A DNA stretch of 35,996 nucleotides, taken from assembly GCA_021325525.1 (NCBI GenBank), contig JAJPHB010000066.1, positions 1 through 35,996 on the forward strand, in the 5' to 3' direction. The number at the start of each line of letters is the position of its first letter. Positions within the stretch are counted from its first letter, which is position 1. The stretch comes from Alphaproteobacteria bacterium (GTDB lineage Bacteria > Pseudomonadota > Alphaproteobacteria > ATCC43930 > CGMCC-115725). This document shows positions 33,454 to 35,996 of the stretch, in pieces. The translations under genes were made by a program, and so were the position numbers. The notes under the pieces are model-generated. The model searched no databases, was not told the origin of the DNA, and was given only the letters and a program-made list of their open reading frames with translations.

Positions 33454-33878
33454 GCGCGCTCGACAGCCTCATCCGCGTCAACCGCTGGAAGATCGACGAG
33501 CAGCGGCGCCAGCTGAGCGAGCTCGAGCGCCTCGCCGAGCGGCTGCGCGGCGAGGCGACGCGCCTCGAGCAGGAGCTGACGAGCGAGCAGCAGGTGGCCG
33601 CCGCCTCGCACGAAGCCGGTTATTCCTATGCCGGCTATGCGCGGGAGCTCATCGAGCGCCGGCGCAAGCTCGCCGATTCCCTGGCCGGGGTCGAAGGACA
33701 GATGGCGGCGGCGCGCGAGGCGCTCGCCGAGGCCTTCCGCGATATGAAGCGCTACGAGATCACGGCCGCCAACCGGGCGCGGCGCGAGCGCGGCGCCGCC
33801 GAACGGCGGCAGCGCATCGCCCAGGACGAGGTGGCTCTCCAGATCCATCGCCGCCGCGCCGCGCCGCCGGGCGGCTGA
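33450..33878 (+). CDS. fliJ: Flagellar export chaperone FliJ
   Basis: A 142-aa protein, almost wholly alpha-helical coiled coil (heptads throughout, for example [20 protein letters not shown] and [20 protein letters not shown]), as in FliJ, the central stalk of the FliI ATPase ring and escort of export substrates. Sequence similarity across FliJ is low, so the call rests on length, coiled-coil pattern and position directly after fliI. It starts with GTG overlapping the fliI stop (GTGA), as is common for fliI-fliJ. Confidence 0.87.
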   Translation: MSALDSLIRVNRWKIDEQRRQLSELERLAERLRGEATRLEQELTSEQQVAAASHEAGYSYAGYARELIERRRKLADSLAGVEGQMAAAREALAEAFRDMKRYEITAANRARRERGAAERRQRIAQDEVALQIHRRRAAPPGG

Positions 33879-34265
33879 GCGCCGCGCCGCCGCTTCAAAC
33901 CGCTGTAAGATGCGGAGGAGGTTAGGTTGGAAAGTGCTGACAGAGCGGCGCTTTCCGCCCTCCGAGCCGCATTGGCGGCCTCCCTGTCGCAGGCGCGTGA
34001 CCCCTAAAAGCCCCTTTTGTCAAGTGCAATCGCTGCGGGGGCGCTCCTAGTTTCTGCTTGGGCGGCGGCGTAAAATCGGGTAAGAGTCAAATTCTGTTAC
34101 AGATCGGCAACAACGACTAACAAGAACGACGCCTGAGCCGATGCGAATCGGTCGGGCAAACGGGGAGGGTGGCCGTCGACACATCGTCCCGGCACTGTCG
34201 GGCGCAAGCGTGTGCGAGCCGAGCTCTCCTCGTCATACCCAACCATCGGGAGAGGAGGAGGTTAC
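33879..34265. other. 387-bp gene-free region before the liv operon
   Basis: No convincing gene is present. It holds the end of the fliJ transcript and the promoter of the liv genes. An AT-richer stretch (about 34070-34130) is the likely promoter area, with no clear -35/-10 pair or CtrA box. The strong AGGAGGAGGTT before 34266 is the ribosome-binding site of the next gene. Confidence 0.4.
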
Positions 34266-35519
34266 GTGACGTCCAAGACTGTATCGCTCAGGACCCTGCT
34301 CGGCGCGGCTGTCGCCGCAGGCGTTCTCAGCATGGGGGCCATGGCCTCCCATGCGGCCGACAAGACCGTCACCGTCGGCATCACCCTGCCGCTCACGGGC
34401 GCCGATGCGCAGTCGGCAACGCTCATCAAGGACGGCGCGCAGCTCGCCATCGACGAGGCGAATGAGAGGGGCGGCGTCGCCGGCTACAAGATCGAGACGA
34501 TCACGCTCGACAGCGGCACGGCGACGGCGGGTCAGTACGACCCGGCGCAGGCGGCGACCAACACCAAGAAGCTCGCCTCCAATCCCAAGGTGGTCGCCAA
34601 TATCGGGCCGCAAATGAGCGGCGAGGGCAAGGCGATGTCGCCGATCCTCAGCGCCGCCGATCTCGCGACGATCACGCCGAGCTCGACCAATCCCGACATC
34701 ACCAGCCCTGATCCCAAATTCGTGTCGCAATTCCGTCCGAACAAGAAGGCGGTCTACTTCCGGACGGTGACGACCGACGCCTATCAGGGCCCCAATATGG
34801 CGAACTACTTCCATGACGTCCTGCATGTGAAGAGCGTCTACATCCTGGATGATTCGGGCGCCTATGGCGTCGGCATCGCCGATTCCTTCCAGAAGCAGGC
34901 CGAGAAGCTCGGCATGAAGGTGATGGGGCGCGACCAGCTCAATCCCAAGGAGGCCGACTACACGGCCATCCTCACCAAGATCAAGCAGCTCAACCCCGAC
35001 GCCATCTACTATGGCGGCGTGGCGCAGGCGGGCGTCAAGCTGGTGAAGCAGTCCTATGACATCGTGCCGAAGATGATCAAGGGCGGCGGCGACGGCATGT
35101 ACGGCCCCGAATATCTGAAGGGCGCCGGCTTCCCCGCGGCCGAGGGCTGGTATGCGACGATCGCCTCGCCGCACCTCATCGACGACAGCGGGGCGAAGGC
35201 GATGGTCGAGGCCTTCAAGAAGAAGTACGGCACCTCGCCCGATGACTACGCCATCACCGCCTACGATGCGGCGCAGGTGATCATCGACGCGATCAAGCGG
35301 GTCGCCGAAAGCGGCAAGGAGGTCAACCGCTCCAACATCCGCGACGCCATCCAGACCTCGCATGTGAAGACTCTGCAGGGCGAGATCTCGTTCGACGAGA
35401 ACGGCGACCTCGTCAACAAGGTGATCAGCGTCTTCCAGATCCATAAGGACGACAGTCACCCGCTCGACGATGTCGGGTTCCAGTACAAGTATGTCGGCGT
35501 TGCGCCGGCCAGCTCGTAA
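34266..35519 (+). CDS. Branched-chain amino-acid ABC transporter, substrate-binding protein
   Basis: A 417-aa periplasmic binding protein of the LivK/LivJ class I type. The start is GTG 34266, with GAGGAGGAGG 7 nt upstream; this gives a clean signal peptide (TSKTVSLRTLLGAAVAAGVL) cut near residue 30 before ADKTVTVG. The mature protein has VTVGITLPLTGADAQSATLI, IGPQMSGEGKAMSPILSAAD and ITPSSTNPD in lobe 1, and VYILDDSGAYGVGIADSFQK and DYAITAYDAAQVIIDAIKRV in lobe 2. Specific ligand (Leu/Ile/Val, or other amides and amino acids) cannot be told. The permease follows 34 bp later. Confidence 0.94.
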   Translation: MTSKTVSLRTLLGAAVAAGVLSMGAMASHAADKTVTVGITLPLTGADAQSATLIKDGAQLAIDEANERGGVAGYKIETITLDSGTATAGQYDPAQAATNTKKLASNPKVVANIGPQMSGEGKAMSPILSAADLATITPSSTNPDITSPDPKFVSQFRPNKKAVYFRTVTTDAYQGPNMANYFHDVLHVKSVYILDDSGAYGVGIADSFQKQAEKLGMKVMGRDQLNPKEADYTAILTKIKQLNPDAIYYGGVAQAGVKLVKQSYDIVPKMIKGGGDGMYGPEYLKGAGFPAAEGWYATIASPHLIDDSGAKAMVEAFKKKYGTSPDDYAITAYDAAQVIIDAIKRVAESGKEVNRSNIRDAIQTSHVKTLQGEISFDENGDLVNKVISVFQIHKDDSHPLDDVGFQYKYVGVAPASS

Positions 35520-35553
35520 TCGGCCTCGCAACGGTTAGTTGGGATCTGGCAGC

Positions 35554-35996
35554 ATGAGCTTCCAGGACGTCCTGCTGCAGCAGATCATCAACGGTCTGAG
35601 CCTCGGCGCGATGTACTCGCTACTCGCGCTGGGGTTCACGATGATCTACGGCATCATCGAGCTGATCAACTTCGCCCACTTCAACGTCTTCATGGTGGGC
35701 TCCTTCGTCGCCCTGTGGGTCCTGCAGGCGACCGGGATCGTCGGTCAGCAGACCATTCTGACCGGGCTCCCCCTGGTGGGCGTCCTCGCGCTGGCTTTCC
35801 TCGGCACGATGCTCTTCTCGGGGGTGCTCGGCGTCACCATCGAACGCATCGCGCTGCGCCCCTTGCGCAACGTGCGCGGCACCTCGGCGATGATCAGCAC
35901 CATCGGCGTCTCCTATATTCTCTTCAACCTCATCCTGCTCGGCGTCGGCGCCGACACGCAGAACTACCCGAACCCGATCCCGCGCCATAATTGGGC
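35554..35996 (+). CDS. livH: Branched-chain amino-acid ABC permease LivH, 3' cut
   Basis: The first 147 codons of a LivH-type permease; the gene leaves the window. The opening LLQQIINGLSLGAMYSLLAL is diagnostic, followed by MIYGIIELINFAHFNVFMVG and RIALRPLRNVRGTSAMISTI, the last being the coupling-helix region contacting the LivF/LivG ATPases. Several transmembrane helices are visible. It lies in one operon with the binding protein; livM, livG and livF are expected beyond the edge. Confidence 0.94.
   Translation, partial: MSFQDVLLQQIINGLSLGAMYSLLALGFTMIYGIIELINFAHFNVFMVGSFVALWVLQATGIVGQQTILTGLPLVGVLALAFLGTMLFSGVLGVTIERIALRPLRNVRGTSAMISTIGVSYILFNLILLGVGADTQNYPNPIPRHNW

Noticed and set aside
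1-35996. CRISPR arrays, tRNA and rRNA genes
   Set aside because: No regularly spaced identical repeats and no sequence I could recognise as a tRNA or rRNA were seen on either strand.

Overview
This is a GC-rich chromosomal window from an alphaproteobacterium. CtrA, its phosphotransferase ChpT, its inhibitor SciP (DUF1153), an FlbD-type amino terminus and a DUF3553 protein are all present, and that set is diagnostic of the class. The chemotaxis operon with a CheA-CheW-receiver hybrid, followed by ctrA and fliI-fliJ, fits a Rhodospirillales-like lineage, but the order is an inference from gene content only.

Layout. (1) 1-3856, minus strand: flagellar operon fliF-fliG-fliH-fliN-flbD (MS ring, C ring, export regulator; flbD is cut by the window edge). 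It is preceded by a CtrA-like box and two palindromes. (2) 4015-5404: a TPR/GT9-like glycosyltransferase with a frameshift, convergent with sciP. (3) 5554-10729: acyl-CoA/hydroxyacid metabolism, with two 3-hydroxyacyl-CoA dehydrogenase family enzymes, a GST, an acyl-CoA synthetase and an SDR. (4) 11300-16112: the conserved stress trio prkA-yeaH-spoVR, with yeaH frameshifted. (5) 16196-18990: a HAD dehalogenase, a KirBac-type potassium channel, a small lipoprotein with an operator-like promoter, an XRE regulator and a tiny membrane protein. (6) 19101-21625: a decaying region with a multiply broken LuxR-family gene, two pieces of an IS256-type transposase around a RelA/SpoT-like remnant and an 81-aa ORF, and the C-terminal stub of an outer-membrane barrel protein. 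(7) 21627-24360, minus strand: an OpgC-type membrane acyltransferase followed by two secreted SGNH hydrolases, one with its catalytic motifs lost. (8) 24416-33878: DUF3553, chpT, cheA-cheW-cheY-cheB-cheR, ctrA (minus), fliI (frameshifted) and fliJ. (9) 34266-35996: branched-chain amino-acid ABC transporter substrate-binding protein and the start of livH.

How it fits together. ChpT passes phosphate to CtrA, SciP restrains CtrA, and CtrA-type boxes (TTAA-N7-TTAA or 7/8 matches) lie before ctrA, fliI, sciP, cheA and fliF. The window therefore holds both the CtrA output circuit and much of the motility programme it probably controls.

The most notable observations are: a CtrA circuit physically packed with its probable targets; an OpgC + SGNH + pseudo-SGNH cassette that may be a split envelope or glucan acyl-modification system; paired palindromes about 20 bp apart before fliF; and three otherwise intact genes (GT, yeaH, fliI) each broken by the apparent loss of one base, which looks more like consensus error than real gene loss. 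I see no CRISPR array, tRNA or rRNA.
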